Positions 9,239 to 17,695 of a DNA stretch of 64,000 nt are shown piece by piece. Origin of the DNA: Allorhizobium borbori (GTDB taxonomy: Bacteria; Pseudomonadota; Alphaproteobacteria; Rhizobiales; Rhizobiaceae); the NCBI RefSeq assembly GCF_014196535.1, contig NZ_JACIDU010000001.1:248001-312000 (forward strand), read 5' to 3'. A program made the position numbers and the translations under genes. How positions within the stretch are numbered: the first letter of the stretch is position 1; every line of letters begins with the position of its first letter. The notes beneath the pieces were generated by a model. It had not been told where the DNA came from. It did no database searches and saw nothing but the letters and a program-made list of their open reading frames with translations.

Positions 9239-10342
9239 TCAAGCCCCGGCCAGCCGGGTGTAAATTTTCACGATCGCCGGGCGGAACATGAATTCCAGCG
9301 CACCGGCGAACAGGATGACGAGGCCCTGGATGACCACGATCATGTCGCGGGTAATATTCGGCATTTCGAACGACACCCAGTTGCCGCCCTGATAGAGCAT
9401 GCCGAACAGGATGGCGGCGAGCACGATGCCGACCGGATGGCTGCGCCCCATGAGCGACACGGCAATGCCGACGAAGCCTGCGCCACCGACGAATTCCACC
9501 TGCAGGCGCGCGGAAGCCCCCATGACCGGGTTGAGCGCCATCATGCCGGCAAGACCGCCGGAAATCAGCATGGCGATGATGACGGTGCGGACGTAAGGCA
9601 CGCCGGCATAAATCGCCGCCGACGGGCTGATGCCGAGCGTGCGCATCTCATAACCCAGCTTGGTGCGCCAGATCAGCACCCAGACGAGGAAGGCCGCGAC
9701 GAGTGCGATGATGAAAGACACGTTGAAGGGAGCGGGGCCGAGCTTCATGCCGAACAGCGCCATCAGCCAGTCGAGCTTCGGCAGTTGCCCGCCCTCGAGG
9801 AAGGTGCGGGTTTCCGGCGCCATCTTGCCCGGCACGATCAGCACGTTGACGAGCAGATAGACCATCAGCGCCGCGCCGATGAAATTGAACATGATGGTGG
9901 TGATGACGATGTGGCTGCCGCGTTTCGCCTGCATCCAGGCGGGAATGAAGGCCCAGGCCGCGCCGAACAGGGCGGCGGCGGCGACCGCCACAGGCATGGT
10001 CACATACCACGGCACATAGTGGTCGAGCGCCAAAGCCGCGAGCGCTGCCCCCAGACCGCCGACATAGGCCTGCCCTTCCGAACCAATATTGAACAGCCCT
10101 GCATGGAAGGCGACCGCCACCGAGAGGCCGGTGAAGATGAAACTCGTGGCATAGTAGAGGGTAAAGCCGATGCCTTCGCCATTACCCAGCGCGCCTTCCA
10201 GCATCAGCGAGACCGCCTCGAACGGGTCCTCGCCGATCAGCCAGACGACCAGCCCCGAGATCACGAAGGCAACCGCGAGGTTGAGAAGCGGCATCAGGCC
10301 GTAATTGATCCAGTTCGGCAGCTTGACGGAAGCAGTGCTCAT
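9239..10342 (-). CDS. Nucleoside ABC transporter permease (first)
   Basis: A 367-residue multi-spanning permease of the BPD_transp_2 family (NupP/YufP type). Near residues 85-95 it has the AGLFNIGSEGQAYVG motif, the counterpart of the loop that contacts the ATPase in its partner permease. The ATG at 10342 (MSTASVKL) is preferred because it has a GAGG-like site and falls 8 bp after the ATPase stop; a longer in-frame TTG start at 10360 would overlap that gene. Confidence 0.87.
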   Translation of the reverse strand: MSTASVKLPNWINYGLMPLLNLAVAFVISGLVVWLIGEDPFEAVSLMLEGALGNGEGIGFTLYYATSFIFTGLSVAVAFHAGLFNIGSEGQAYVGGLGAALAALALDHYVPWYVTMPVAVAAAALFGAAWAFIPAWMQAKRGSHIVITTIMFNFIGAALMVYLLVNVLIVPGKMAPETRTFLEGGQLPKLDWLMALFGMKLGPAPFNVSFIIALVAAFLVWVLIWRTKLGYEMRTLGISPSAAIYAGVPYVRTVIIAMLISGGLAGMMALNPVMGASARLQVEFVGGAGFVGIAVSLMGRSHPVGIVLAAILFGMLYQGGNWVSFEMPNITRDMIVVIQGLVILFAGALEFMFRPAIVKIYTRLAGA

Positions 10343-10349
10343 GCGGGCC

Positions 10350-11861
10350 TCATGCGGCAATGCCGGCCATCATCAGGCCCAGCGTCTTTTCATCGGCATT
10401 GGGCACGGTTTCGCCCACCACATGCCCGGCAAACATCACCAGCACACGGTCGGCCAGCGCCCGGATTTCGTCCAGTTCGACGGACACCAGCAGCACCGCC
10501 TTGCCGCTATCGCGCATGTCGATGATGCGCTTGTGAATGAATTCGATGGCACCGATATCGACACCGCGCGTCGGCTGACCGATGATCAGCACCTTGGGAT
10601 CGCGCTCGATCTCGCGGGCGCAGACGATCTTCTGCTGGTTTCCGCCCGAGAAGTTCGCCGTCTTCAGGCGGCAATCCGGCGGACGGATATCGTATTTCTC
10701 GATCTTGGCCTTGGCATCGTCCCGCATCGCATCGAGATCAAGGAACGGACCCTTTCCGTAAACAGGATCGCGGTGATAGCCGAGGGCTGCGTTCTCGTAT
10801 TCCTCGAAGGGAAGCACAAGGCCCATGTGGTGACGGTCTTCGGGAATATGGGCAAGCCCGATCTCGCGTAGATAGGCCGGGTCAGCCTTGGCGAGCGACT
10901 GGCCGTTGACGAAAATCTCGCCCGACACCGGCTTGCGGATGCCGGCAATGGCTTCCAGCAGTTCCGACTGGCCATTGCCTGCCACGCCGGCAATGCCGGT
11001 AATCTCGCCGGCGCGAACGTCGAAGGAGACGTTATCGACCATGACGACGCCGCGATTATCCTTGACCGTGAGGTTACGAACCGAAAGCAGCACATCGCCC
11101 GGCGCGGAGGGGCCCTTTTCGACACGGAGCAGAACGCGGCGACCGACCATCAGTTCGGCCAGTTCCTCCACTGAAGTTTCGGCAGTCTTCACCGTCGCCA
11201 CCATTTCACCGCGGCGCATCACCGAGACGGTATCCGTCACCGCCATGATCTCACGCAGCTTGTGGGTAATGAAGATCACCGTTTTTCCCTGATCGCGCAA
11301 TTGCGCGAGAATCCTGAACAGGTGGTCGGCCTCGGCCGGCGTCAGTACCCCGGTCGGCTCATCGAGAATGAGGATTTCAGCACCGCGATAAAGCGCCTTG
11401 AGGATTTCGACGCGCTGCTGGAGACCGACCGGCAGTTCCTCGATCACCGCATCGGGCTCGACTTCGAGGCCGTAGGTTTCTTCCAGACGCTTCAACTCGC
11501 TGCGCACCCTGCTCACGCCGCCGCGCAGCAGCGCGCCGCCTTCGGCACCCAGCATGATGTTTTCGAGAACCGTGAAATTTTCGACCAGCATGAAGTGCTG
11601 GTGAACCATGCCGATGCCAGCCGCGATCGCCGCCTGGCTGTCGCGGATGTGGATCGGCTTGCCATCCACGCGGATTTCGCCGCTATCGGCCTGATAGAAG
11701 CCATAGAGGATGGACATGAGCGTCGACTTGCCGGCACCGTTTTCACCGATGATGCCGTGGATCGAGCCCTTCCCGACCCTCAGGTCGATAGCCTTGTTGG
11801 CGTGAACGAGACCGAACCGCTTGTCGATCCCGATGAGTTCAATGGCTGGAACGTCAACCAA
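10350..11861 (-). CDS. Nucleoside ABC transporter, double ATP-binding protein
   Basis: The 503-residue protein has two ABC ATPase halves, as in sugar and nucleoside importers. The first half shows IGENGAGKSTLMSILYG (Walker A) and LILDEPTGVLTP (Walker B). The second half is degenerate at Walker A (GVAGNGQSELLEAIAG) but keeps the signature FSGGNQQKIVCARE. That asymmetry is normal for the family. The likely start is a TTG with GGGGG upstream, since no ATG fits the frame. It energises the two permeases encoded downstream. Confidence 0.9.
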   Translation of the reverse strand: MVDVPAIELIGIDKRFGLVHANKAIDLRVGKGSIHGIIGENGAGKSTLMSILYGFYQADSGEIRVDGKPIHIRDSQAAIAAGIGMVHQHFMLVENFTVLENIMLGAEGGALLRGGVSRVRSELKRLEETYGLEVEPDAVIEELPVGLQQRVEILKALYRGAEILILDEPTGVLTPAEADHLFRILAQLRDQGKTVIFITHKLREIMAVTDTVSVMRRGEMVATVKTAETSVEELAELMVGRRVLLRVEKGPSAPGDVLLSVRNLTVKDNRGVVMVDNVSFDVRAGEITGIAGVAGNGQSELLEAIAGIRKPVSGEIFVNGQSLAKADPAYLREIGLAHIPEDRHHMGLVLPFEEYENAALGYHRDPVYGKGPFLDLDAMRDDAKAKIEKYDIRPPDCRLKTANFSGGNQQKIVCAREIERDPKVLIIGQPTRGVDIGAIEFIHKRIIDMRDSGKAVLLVSVELDEIRALADRVLVMFAGHVVGETVPNADEKTLGLMMAGIAA

Positions 11862-11942
11862 ACCGCATACCCCCGAAACGAACGGAACGGAAAGCGGACG
11901 GGCATGGCAGCCCGCCCGCGTTCGCGATGGATTTCAGTTCGA

Positions 11943-12938
11943 TCAGGACTTGGGGCAGGCGTTGTCCGACATATAGTCGTGTACCTTGACCGCGCCCGAG
12001 ATGATGTCGGCTTTGGCCTTGTCGACGGCTGCCTGCATTTCCGGCGTGATCAGCGCCTTGTTATTGTCGTCCAGAGCCCAGGCAACGCCATCGTCCTTCA
12101 CGCCCATGGCGACGATACCGCCGGTGAACTTGTCGGCCTTGGCATCAGCATAGGCATTGTAGACAGCGAGATCGACGCGCTTGACCATCGAGGTCAGCAC
12201 CGAGCCCGGATGCAGGTGGTTCTGGTTGGAATCGACGCCGATCGACAGCTTCTTGTTATCGGCAGCCGTCTGCAGAACGCCGAGGCCGGTGGCGCCGGCG
12301 GCGGCGTAGACCACATCCGCGCCCTGATCGATCTGCGACTTGGTGAGTTCACCGCCGCGAACCGGATCATTCCAGGCAGCACCCGTTGTGCCGGTCATGT
12401 TCTGGAACACTTCGATCTTCGGGTTGGCGGCGCGTGCGCCCTGCTCATAACCACATTCGAACTTGCGGATCAGCGGAATGTCCATGCCACCGACGAAGCC
12501 GATCTTGCCGCTCTTCGAAGCCATGCCGGCGAGAACGCCGACGAGATAGGAGCCTTCATGCTCGGCATAGACGACCGAACGGACATTCGGCTTTTCCACC
12601 ACGGAATCGACCAGCACGAACTTGGTGTCGGGGAATTCGGCGGCCACCTTTTCGATTGCCGAGGTCCAGGCGAAGGACACGGCGACAACCGGGTTATAGC
12701 CACGGCTGGCAAAGTTGCGGATGGCCTGCTCGCCCTGCGTATCGCCGGTCGGCTCGAAATCACGGTATTCGATGCCGGTTTCAGCCTTGAACTTCTCGGC
12801 GCCGGCAAAGGCGGCTTCGTTGAACGACTTGTCGAACTTGCCGCCCGTGCCATAGACCAGCGCCGGCTTCACATCGGCGGCGAGTGCGGTCGTGGACATC
12901 GCGGCAAGCGCCAGCATGGTCAAAAAGCTTTTCTTCAT
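11943..12938 (-). CDS. BMP-family nucleoside-binding protein
   Basis: This 331-residue periplasmic protein begins with a cleavable signal (MKKSFLTMLALAAMSTTALAADV) and has the BMP/PnrA/Med fold features: GTGGKFDKSFNEAAFAGAEKF at the mature N-terminus and VVYAAAGATGLGVLQTA in the second lobe. There is no lipobox, unlike many Gram-positive relatives, as expected for a Gram-negative periplasmic protein. An ATG six codons earlier (12956) is an alternative. As the first gene of the operon it delivers nucleosides to the permeases downstream. Confidence 0.9.
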   Translation of the reverse strand: MKKSFLTMLALAAMSTTALAADVKPALVYGTGGKFDKSFNEAAFAGAEKFKAETGIEYRDFEPTGDTQGEQAIRNFASRGYNPVVAVSFAWTSAIEKVAAEFPDTKFVLVDSVVEKPNVRSVVYAEHEGSYLVGVLAGMASKSGKIGFVGGMDIPLIRKFECGYEQGARAANPKIEVFQNMTGTTGAAWNDPVRGGELTKSQIDQGADVVYAAAGATGLGVLQTAADNKKLSIGVDSNQNHLHPGSVLTSMVKRVDLAVYNAYADAKADKFTGGIVAMGVKDDGVAWALDDNNKALITPEMQAAVDKAKADIISGAVKVHDYMSDNACPKS

Positions 12939-13112
12939 TTTTTTCAGCCCTGTCATCGCTGTTGAAACTTGTTCCCCCCGTCGCCCGCTGGAAGGCGCTG
13001 CCGCAGCGCAATCCGCCATGAGCGCGGTTGGCGGCAGTCTTGCACGGCTAAAACAAAAATTCATCCGCTTTTTTTCAACTGGTAAAGATTTGCGCCGAGG
13101 CTGCCGGATACG

Positions 13113-13147
13113 CAAAAACGCCGACCCAAACGGAACCGGCGTTTTTG
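13113..13147 (-). terminator. Terminator between msrA and the nucleoside operon
   Basis: CAAAAACGCCG and CGGCGTTTTTG form a perfect 11-bp stem with a 13-nt loop. On the minus strand it ends in a T run 28 bp after msrA, so it ends the msrA transcript before the BMP gene promoter. The A/T flanks make it work in both directions. Confidence 0.75.
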
Positions 13148-13174
13148 ACGCATCACAACCAAAACGTTTTTCTT

Positions 13175-13825
13175 TCAATCCCTTGCGACCGGGCAGGTAA
13201 CGCCCGTGCCCTTCAGGCCACAATAACCATCGGGCACCTTGGCAAGGTATTGCTGGTGATCGGGCTCGGCGAAATAGAACGGCCCGAGCGGCGCGATCTC
13301 CGTGGTGATCGGGTTGCGATGGCCGGCCTTTTTCAGCGCTGCGGCAAAAGCGTCCTGCGCTTCCAGCGCCTCGTGCTCCTGTTGCGGGGTCGTCGTATAA
13401 ATCGTCGAGCGATAGGTGGTGCCGACATCATTGCCCTGACGCATACCCTGCGTCGGATCGTGCTCCTCGAAGAAGGTCTTGAGCAACGTACCATAGGAAA
13501 TGACCGCGGGATCGAAGACGACAAGCACGACTTCGGCATGGCCGGTCAGTCCCGTCGTCGTCTCGCGATAGGTCGGATTGGGCGTCAAGCCGCCGGAATA
13601 CCCGACGGCAGTGACCCAGACACCCGGCATTTTCCAGAACAGGCGCTCGGCACCCCAAAAGCAGCCCATGCCGAACACGGCGGTTTCGAAACCATCGGGA
13701 TAGGGCCCTTTGAGCGGGTGACCGTTGACGAAGTGATTCGTTGCCGTGGGGATGGGGTCTGCCCGACCGGGAAGCGCTACTTCCGGAGTCGGCATGACCA
13801 CCTTCTTTTCATAAAAACCGAACAT
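13175..13825 (-). CDS. msrA: Peptide-methionine (S)-S-oxide reductase
   Basis: MsrA repairs oxidised methionine using thioredoxin. The 216-residue protein has the catalytic motif [10 protein letters not shown] with the active Cys at about residue 55, the YSGG segment ([14 protein letters not shown]), and [13 protein letters not shown]-terminal cysteine pair region ([12 protein letters not shown]) can serve as resolving cysteines. It is transcribed alone, with a strong terminator just downstream, and is flanked by a small membrane protein gene. Confidence 0.94.
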   Translation of the reverse strand: MFGFYEKKVVMPTPEVALPGRADPIPTATNHFVNGHPLKGPYPDGFETAVFGMGCFWGAERLFWKMPGVWVTAVGYSGGLTPNPTYRETTTGLTGHAEVVLVVFDPAVISYGTLLKTFFEEHDPTQGMRQGNDVGTTYRSTIYTTTPQQEHEALEAQDAFAAALKKAGHRNPITTEIAPLGPFYFAEPDHQQYLAKVPDGYCGLKGTGVTCPVARD

Positions 13826-13842
13826 GATTTTCCTCCAGAGTA

Positions 13843-14151
13843 TCAGGCCCCTGCCGTGGCGAACGGCTTGAAGGGCCTCGGGCGGCGATATCCCGCCATC
13901 CAGAAAAGTAACGACAGCACCAGAAAAACAAACGCGGCGGGCTGAGCCGTCACGACGCCCAACAGGCCGTTATCAAAATCACCCAAAAGGCCGGAAAGCC
14001 TCTCCGGCCCTATGCCTGACCAGGCGAGAACGACCTTGAGGGTCAGCGGTTCCAGAAGCGAGGTGGCGACGAAACGGATGGAATCGATGGTCGCAACGAC
14101 AACGGCCGCTGCCAGCGCCGCAAAGCTCGTGAATCGGGCAAGAAACCGCAT
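13843..14151 (-). CDS. Small membrane protein of unknown function
   Basis: A 102-residue protein with an N-terminal hydrophobic stretch ([16 protein letters not shown]) and a C-terminal one ([16 protein letters not shown]), so probably two membrane helices with a loop between them. I do not recognise a family. The ATG at 14151 gives MRFLARF directly before the first helix; a TTG at 14259 is possible but adds a basic, low-complexity leader. It stops 17 bp upstream of msrA and is the last chromosomal protein gene before the tRNA. Confidence 0.6.
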   Translation of the reverse strand: MRFLARFTSFAALAAAVVVATIDSIRFVATSLLEPLTLKVVLAWSGIGPERLSGLLGDFDNGLLGVVTAQPAAFVFLVLSLLFWMAGYRRPRPFKPFATAGA

Positions 14152-14331
14152 GAAACCCAAGCCTTTCCGCCGCGTGAAGCCCCCGTCCCGCTTATAGATA
14201 GGATGAGCCGGCGTCCGCGACAATGCCACCTTCAAACGTCTTTTCACAGAAGCCTTCAAGAAAACGTCAGATTCAGGTTGATCCTTTGAAAATCATCGGT
14301 ATATATCCCGCCGAACCGGCTGATTTGCTCC

Positions 14332-16062
14332 CTACAGGCATTCAGCAAAGCCTGTGGACAGGTGGCCGAGTGGTTTAAGGCGCACGCCTGGAACGCGTGT
14401 GTACGTGAAAGCGTACCGAGGGTTCGAATCCCTCCCTGTCCGCCACTTCGGTATAAAACCGGGAACGCCGATTCCCGCCGTTTTCCCTCCTCCAGTGGCT
14501 ACCAGCGTCCTCAACAGGACGTTTTTGTTTCCTTTGATGTAGATTGCGTCGTCCGCGACCTCGACGTGTTGGGCGAAGGCCCGGACGTGTTCCCGCCGAT
14601 AGCCGCCCTTTCCAAGCCGGAGCCGGGTGCGGGCTTCGCTCGCCATTTCCCGCACGGCTGCCCCCGTGAGGCCCTGATGGGCCGAGCTTTTCAGCATGGC
14701 CTCGGTCCTTTCGGCGTCGGCCCGTGCCTGATCCCGTAGCGCGGTAAGGCCCGCGATGCGCTCGCCGAGTGCGGCTTCGGCCGGGTCGAGCGAACCGGAC
14801 TCGATAGCGTCATAGAGGCGTTTGAGGCGCATGTCCGCCTCGGCGGCGCGGTGGTTCAACTCGGCGATGTGCTGGCTGCGCCGCTCGACGCTCTCCTGCC
14901 GGCGATCCAGAAGCGAGGCGAGCACGTCTTCGATCCGCTCGGGGTCCAGCAGCCTTTCCTGGATGTGGCCGACCACGATGCGGTCGAGCTTGTCCATGGG
15001 GATCGCACGGCCCTTGCATCCGGTTTCGCCCTGCCGCGCCCGAATCGAGCAGGCGTAATAGCGATAGCGGCCATTCTTGCCGGTGCGCAGCGTCATCGCG
15101 CCCCCGCAATTGCCGCAATGGCAAATGCCGGTCAGCAGGTTCGGCCCGCTGACGACGCGCGGCGGCGTCACCTTCGGATTGTTGACCTTCAAGCGGTTCT
15201 GCACCGCCTCGAATATCTCAAGGTCGATCAGCGGCGGCACGGGGACGGTGACGATTTCTTCCTCGGGCTTCACCACGCCCTTGTTGGAGCGGCGGTTGAA
15301 GCGATGCTCGCCGATATAGGTGCGTCGGGTCAGGACACGGTGAAGCTGGCCGATACCCCAACGCCCGCCGCTGCGCGTGAACATGCGGTGCCTGTTCAAG
15401 TAGCTGACGATGTTCTTGACGCCCATCGGGCCAGACGTGCCGTCGCCTTCCGAGGCAAGCCGAAAGATCAGCCGCACGGTGTCGGCATGGAGCGGGTCGA
15501 TTTCGAGCTTCTTCTTCATCTTCGCGCCACGCTGCTCGGCGTCGACGACACGGTAGCCTATGGGCGGCAGGGAGCCGTTCCAGAAGCCTTGCCGGGCATT
15601 CTCCTTCAAGGCCCGGATGACGTGCTTGCCGTTCTCCTTGGACTGGTATTCGTCGAACAGCGCCATGATCTGCCGCATCATGACGTGCATGGGGTCGTCG
15701 CCCATCTCCTGCGTGATGGAGACCAGCTTGACGCCGTTCTTGGCGAGCTTCCTGACGTTGAACTCCAGCTCGAAGTGATCGCGGAAGAACCGGCTGAACG
15801 AATGGACCACGACAACATCGAAGGGCGCGGGCTTGGACGTGCCGGCCTCGATCATCCGTTGGAACTCGGGGCGGCGGTCATTGGTGGCCGATGCGCCGGC
15901 TTCGACGAAGGTTTCGACAAGCTGGTAGCCACGCGAAGCGCAATAGGTTTCGCCCTGCTTGCGCTGGTCGGGAATCGACACGTCATGCTCGGCCTGCCGC
16001 GTCGTGGAGACACGCAGATAGAGCGCGGCGCGCAAGGCGACATGGGGACTTTGCATATTCAT
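14332..16062 (-). CDS. Large serine recombinase (ICE integrase) ending in antisense tRNA sequence
   Basis: The 576-residue protein has an N-terminal resolvase domain (LYLRVSTTRQ; catalytic Ser19), a Recombinase domain (about 170-280) and a zinc ribbon (CHCGNCGG ... YYACS ... GCKG), then a coiled coil at about 390-460. This is the layout of phage-type large serine integrases. Its last 38 residues are encoded by the antisense strand of the tRNA-Ser gene plus about 24 bp of chromosome, so the C-terminus is set by the integration site. Its start overlaps the upstream TumA-like gene by 4 bp. Confidence 0.9.
   Translation of the reverse strand: MNMQSPHVALRAALYLRVSTTRQAEHDVSIPDQRKQGETYCASRGYQLVETFVEAGASATNDRRPEFQRMIEAGTSKPAPFDVVVVHSFSRFFRDHFELEFNVRKLAKNGVKLVSITQEMGDDPMHVMMRQIMALFDEYQSKENGKHVIRALKENARQGFWNGSLPPIGYRVVDAEQRGAKMKKKLEIDPLHADTVRLIFRLASEGDGTSGPMGVKNIVSYLNRHRMFTRSGGRWGIGQLHRVLTRRTYIGEHRFNRRSNKGVVKPEEEIVTVPVPPLIDLEIFEAVQNRLKVNNPKVTPPRVVSGPNLLTGICHCGNCGGAMTLRTGKNGRYRYYACSIRARQGETGCKGRAIPMDKLDRIVVGHIQERLLDPERIEDVLASLLDRRQESVERRSQHIAELNHRAAEADMRLKRLYDAIESGSLDPAEAALGERIAGLTALRDQARADAERTEAMLKSSAHQGLTGAAVREMASEARTRLRLGKGGYRREHVRAFAQHVEVADDAIYIKGNKNVLLRTLVATGGGKTAGIGVPGFIPKWRTGRDSNPRYAFTYTRVPGVRLKPLGHLSTGFAECL
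14356..14445 (+). tRNA. tRNA-Ser (anticodon GGA), ICE integration target
   Basis: The 90-nt sequence folds as a class II tRNA. The acceptor GGACAGG pairs with CCTGTCC, followed by G and an encoded CCA at 14443-14445. The anticodon arm CACGC-CTGGAAC-GCGTG gives GGA (serine codons UCC/UCU), the long variable arm is GTACGTGAAAGCGTAC, and the T loop is TTCGAAT. The tRNA is intact, so integration restored or left it whole. Element DNA begins at or just after its 3' end. Confidence 0.95.
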
Positions 16063-16448
16063 AGCGCGCTTCCTTTCGCGGCCCGGCGTTCGATCAGCGG
16101 CAGCTCCAGCGCCACGCGATCATGCAACACCTTGGGAACGACCTTCTGGCCCTCGCCGGGGTCCATGCGAACAAGGCCGTAGTTCGCCATCGTCTTGAGG
16201 GTTCGGGACAGGCTGGGCTTCGACCGCCCGGTGATCCGCGACAGTTCCTCCAGCGAGCCGGGCGACTGCTCGTCGATGACGCGCAGCAGCTCGCGGTTTC
16301 CGCTGGACAGGATTTGCGCGAAGGATTCCGTGGACGTGAACCACACCTTCGGATCGCCGGGCGCGGGCTTTTCCTCGCCCTTGGCAATCCGCATGGTGCG
16401 GGCCTTCATCTCGTCATAGTCGGCAATCCCGACTTTCAATGTGGTCAT
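16059..16448 (-). CDS. tumA: TumA-like HTH antitoxin
   Basis: A 129-residue winged-helix protein of the HVO_A0114 type. The helix-turn-helix is visible at about residues 65-100 (GSLEELSRITGRSKPSLSRTLKTMANYGLV), with a basic wing after it. In the TumE/TumA family the HTH partner is the antitoxin and autorepressor. It overlaps the toxin gene upstream and the recombinase gene downstream by 4 bp each, so antitoxin and recombinase production are coupled. The family name is from motif recognition only. Confidence 0.7.
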   Translation of the reverse strand: MTTLKVGIADYDEMKARTMRIAKGEEKPAPGDPKVWFTSTESFAQILSSGNRELLRVIDEQSPGSLEELSRITGRSKPSLSRTLKTMANYGLVRMDPGEGQKVVPKVLHDRVALELPLIERRAAKGSAL

Positions 16449-16798
16449 GTTACGCCTCGTTCCTTCAACACCGCGTCCACAGCCCGCCAGAAGTCGGCCA
16501 GCAGCGTGGCCGCATCCTCGTAGGCGTAAGGCTTCACGGTCTGGAGGCGGTGCCGATGGTCCATCGGCTCGCCCCTCCTGCCTCGGCCGACCGGATGGGC
16601 GTTATCGAAGCCGACCAGCCGTTCGCCCGAAGGCCCGTGAAGCGTGAGCGAGTAATCGAGGCCGCGCGGCTTCTCCGGTGATGCCGGAACGCGGGTGACA
16701 ACGAACTTCACCCAATGGCCGCCCTCGGGATCGACAACGAGCACCTGACCGTCGAGGTCCAGAAGCGTGTAGAGGCTCGGGTCACGATCCTCGCTCAT
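16445..16798 (-). CDS. tumE: TumE-like toxin (DUF6516 type)
   Basis: The 117-residue protein shows the TumE/DUF6516 pattern: an N-terminal strand-rich part, YSLTLHGPSGERLVGFDNAHP, a DHRH motif, and the C-terminal helix ATLLADFWRAVDAVL. Relatives are the toxin halves of two-gene modules on plasmids and ICEs. It sits directly before the HTH antitoxin in the recombinase operon, where it could stabilise the element. A non-toxic role remains possible. Confidence 0.68.
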   Translation of the reverse strand: MSEDRDPSLYTLLDLDGQVLVVDPEGGHWVKFVVTRVPASPEKPRGLDYSLTLHGPSGERLVGFDNAHPVGRGRRGEPMDHRHRLQTVKPYAYEDAATLLADFWRAVDAVLKERGVT

Positions 16799-17115
16799 GA
16801 CTTACTGTTACCATCTGTTGTTAATGGTGGCAAGCCCTGATTGTCAGGATCGTCGATTGGGCCGAACAGCCGGTCGAGCACGTCGCCGAAATACCGCTCG
16901 AAGATTTGCAGTTCTTCCTCGGTGATCGGCACCTTCTCGGGCCAGTCGTCGAAGACCGGCAGCGACTCCACATCGACGATGCGAAGCGGCGACCGGCGGC
17001 GCTCCCTGCCGTCCGGCGTGGGTTCATCGGCATAGTCGAAAAGATCGTCGGGAAGTGCCTCGGGGACCGGCTGTCGTTGTCGCCCTTTGCGGGCGCGGCG
17101 GCGCTCTGCGCACAT
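16795..17115 (-). CDS. Small acidic protein of unknown function, first gene of recombinase operon
   Basis: This 106-residue product has a strongly basic start (RRRARKGRQRQ) followed by an acidic, proline-rich body (ITEEELQIFERYFGDVLDRLFGPIDDPDN). I recognise no family. It overlaps the TumE-like gene by 4 bp and begins 55 bp from repeat copy A, so it is the promoter-proximal gene of a four-gene operon ending in the recombinase. The charge split would suit a nucleic-acid-binding or protein-protein adaptor role, but that is only a guess. Confidence 0.6.
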   Translation of the reverse strand: MCAERRRARKGRQRQPVPEALPDDLFDYADEPTPDGRERRRSPLRIVDVESLPVFDDWPEKVPITEEELQIFERYFGDVLDRLFGPIDDPDNQGLPPLTTDGNSKS

Positions 17116-17169
17116 GGAATCCTCCTTGGTTCTGGTGGATTCCGGGGCGATGAAAGCCCCGGAATTAGT

Positions 17170-17236
17170 CGAACCATGGAGGGCAGTCGGCAGCCTGTAG
17201 CGTGCCGCATTTGCATTGATGCGCTGGCGGCACCCC
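17170..17236. repeat. 67-bp repeat copy A with 40-bp dyad core
   Basis: CGAACCATGG (17170-17179) is followed at a fixed distance of 27 bp by a 40-bp core (17197-17236) of two 18-bp halves around 4 variable bases. Inverted arms GTGCCGC and GCGGCAC sit inside the core, with an inner GCAT/ATGC dyad. The same unit, without gaps, lies at 39094-39160. Both copies are just upstream of a minus-strand operon start, here the recombinase operon. Confidence 0.8.
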
Positions 17237-17333
17237 TGTGATCTACTTGCTCGCCCTTGCGGACTTGGAAGTTAATCGACAATCTCGGATGCTCTATGAG
17301 GGCGAGCGTGTGTCATTTTGGAGAGCAATTAGT

Positions 17334-17618
17334 ATGGATGCTGATCTGTTAAGAGGAATCGCCGCCGCTTGCTCGGTGGGGGGATCGTTGCTCCTCGCTT
17401 GGCGAGTGACGGGCATACTTAAGGCGCTCGGCTCTGTCGCGAGCATCCACGAAAGTAACATCATGGAGCTGTCGAAGTCTCACGGTGATATTGTTATCGG
17501 TCATGGCTCTACGAAATGGATCAAGAAAGCCCAAAAGATTTGGCTTTTGGTCATTGGATTTTTGCTTTCTATCGTTGGTGGCGTCCTTCAGTTCGTAGCC
17601 AGCTTCTGGGGAACCTAA
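17334..17618 (+). CDS. Small membrane protein of unknown function
   Basis: A 94-residue protein with two hydrophobic segments (LLRGIAAACSVGGSLLLAW and WLLVIGFLLSIVGGVLQFVASF) around a polar loop that includes ELSKSHGDIVIGHG. No family is recognised. The ATG at 17334 has GGAG ten bases upstream; an in-frame GTG at 17238 is less likely. It is the only plus-strand gene in the recombinase-trb half of the ICE, and its codon use is visibly less GC-rich than its neighbours, suggesting a later arrival. It points away from repeat copy A. Confidence 0.6.
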   Translation: MDADLLRGIAAACSVGGSLLLAWRVTGILKALGSVASIHESNIMELSKSHGDIVIGHGSTKWIKKAQKIWLLVIGFLLSIVGGVLQFVASFWGT

Positions 17619-17695
17619 GAGCAAGCTAATCGCCGCGCGTCTCACGCGACCTTGAAGTGACCATGCGTTGCCCCATCGCTCCGTAAATTAGTTGT

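Noticed and set aside
11262-12965. Plus-strand open frame of about 567 codons across the ABC ATPase and BMP genes
   Set aside because: It is antisense to two well-supported genes and spans their boundary.
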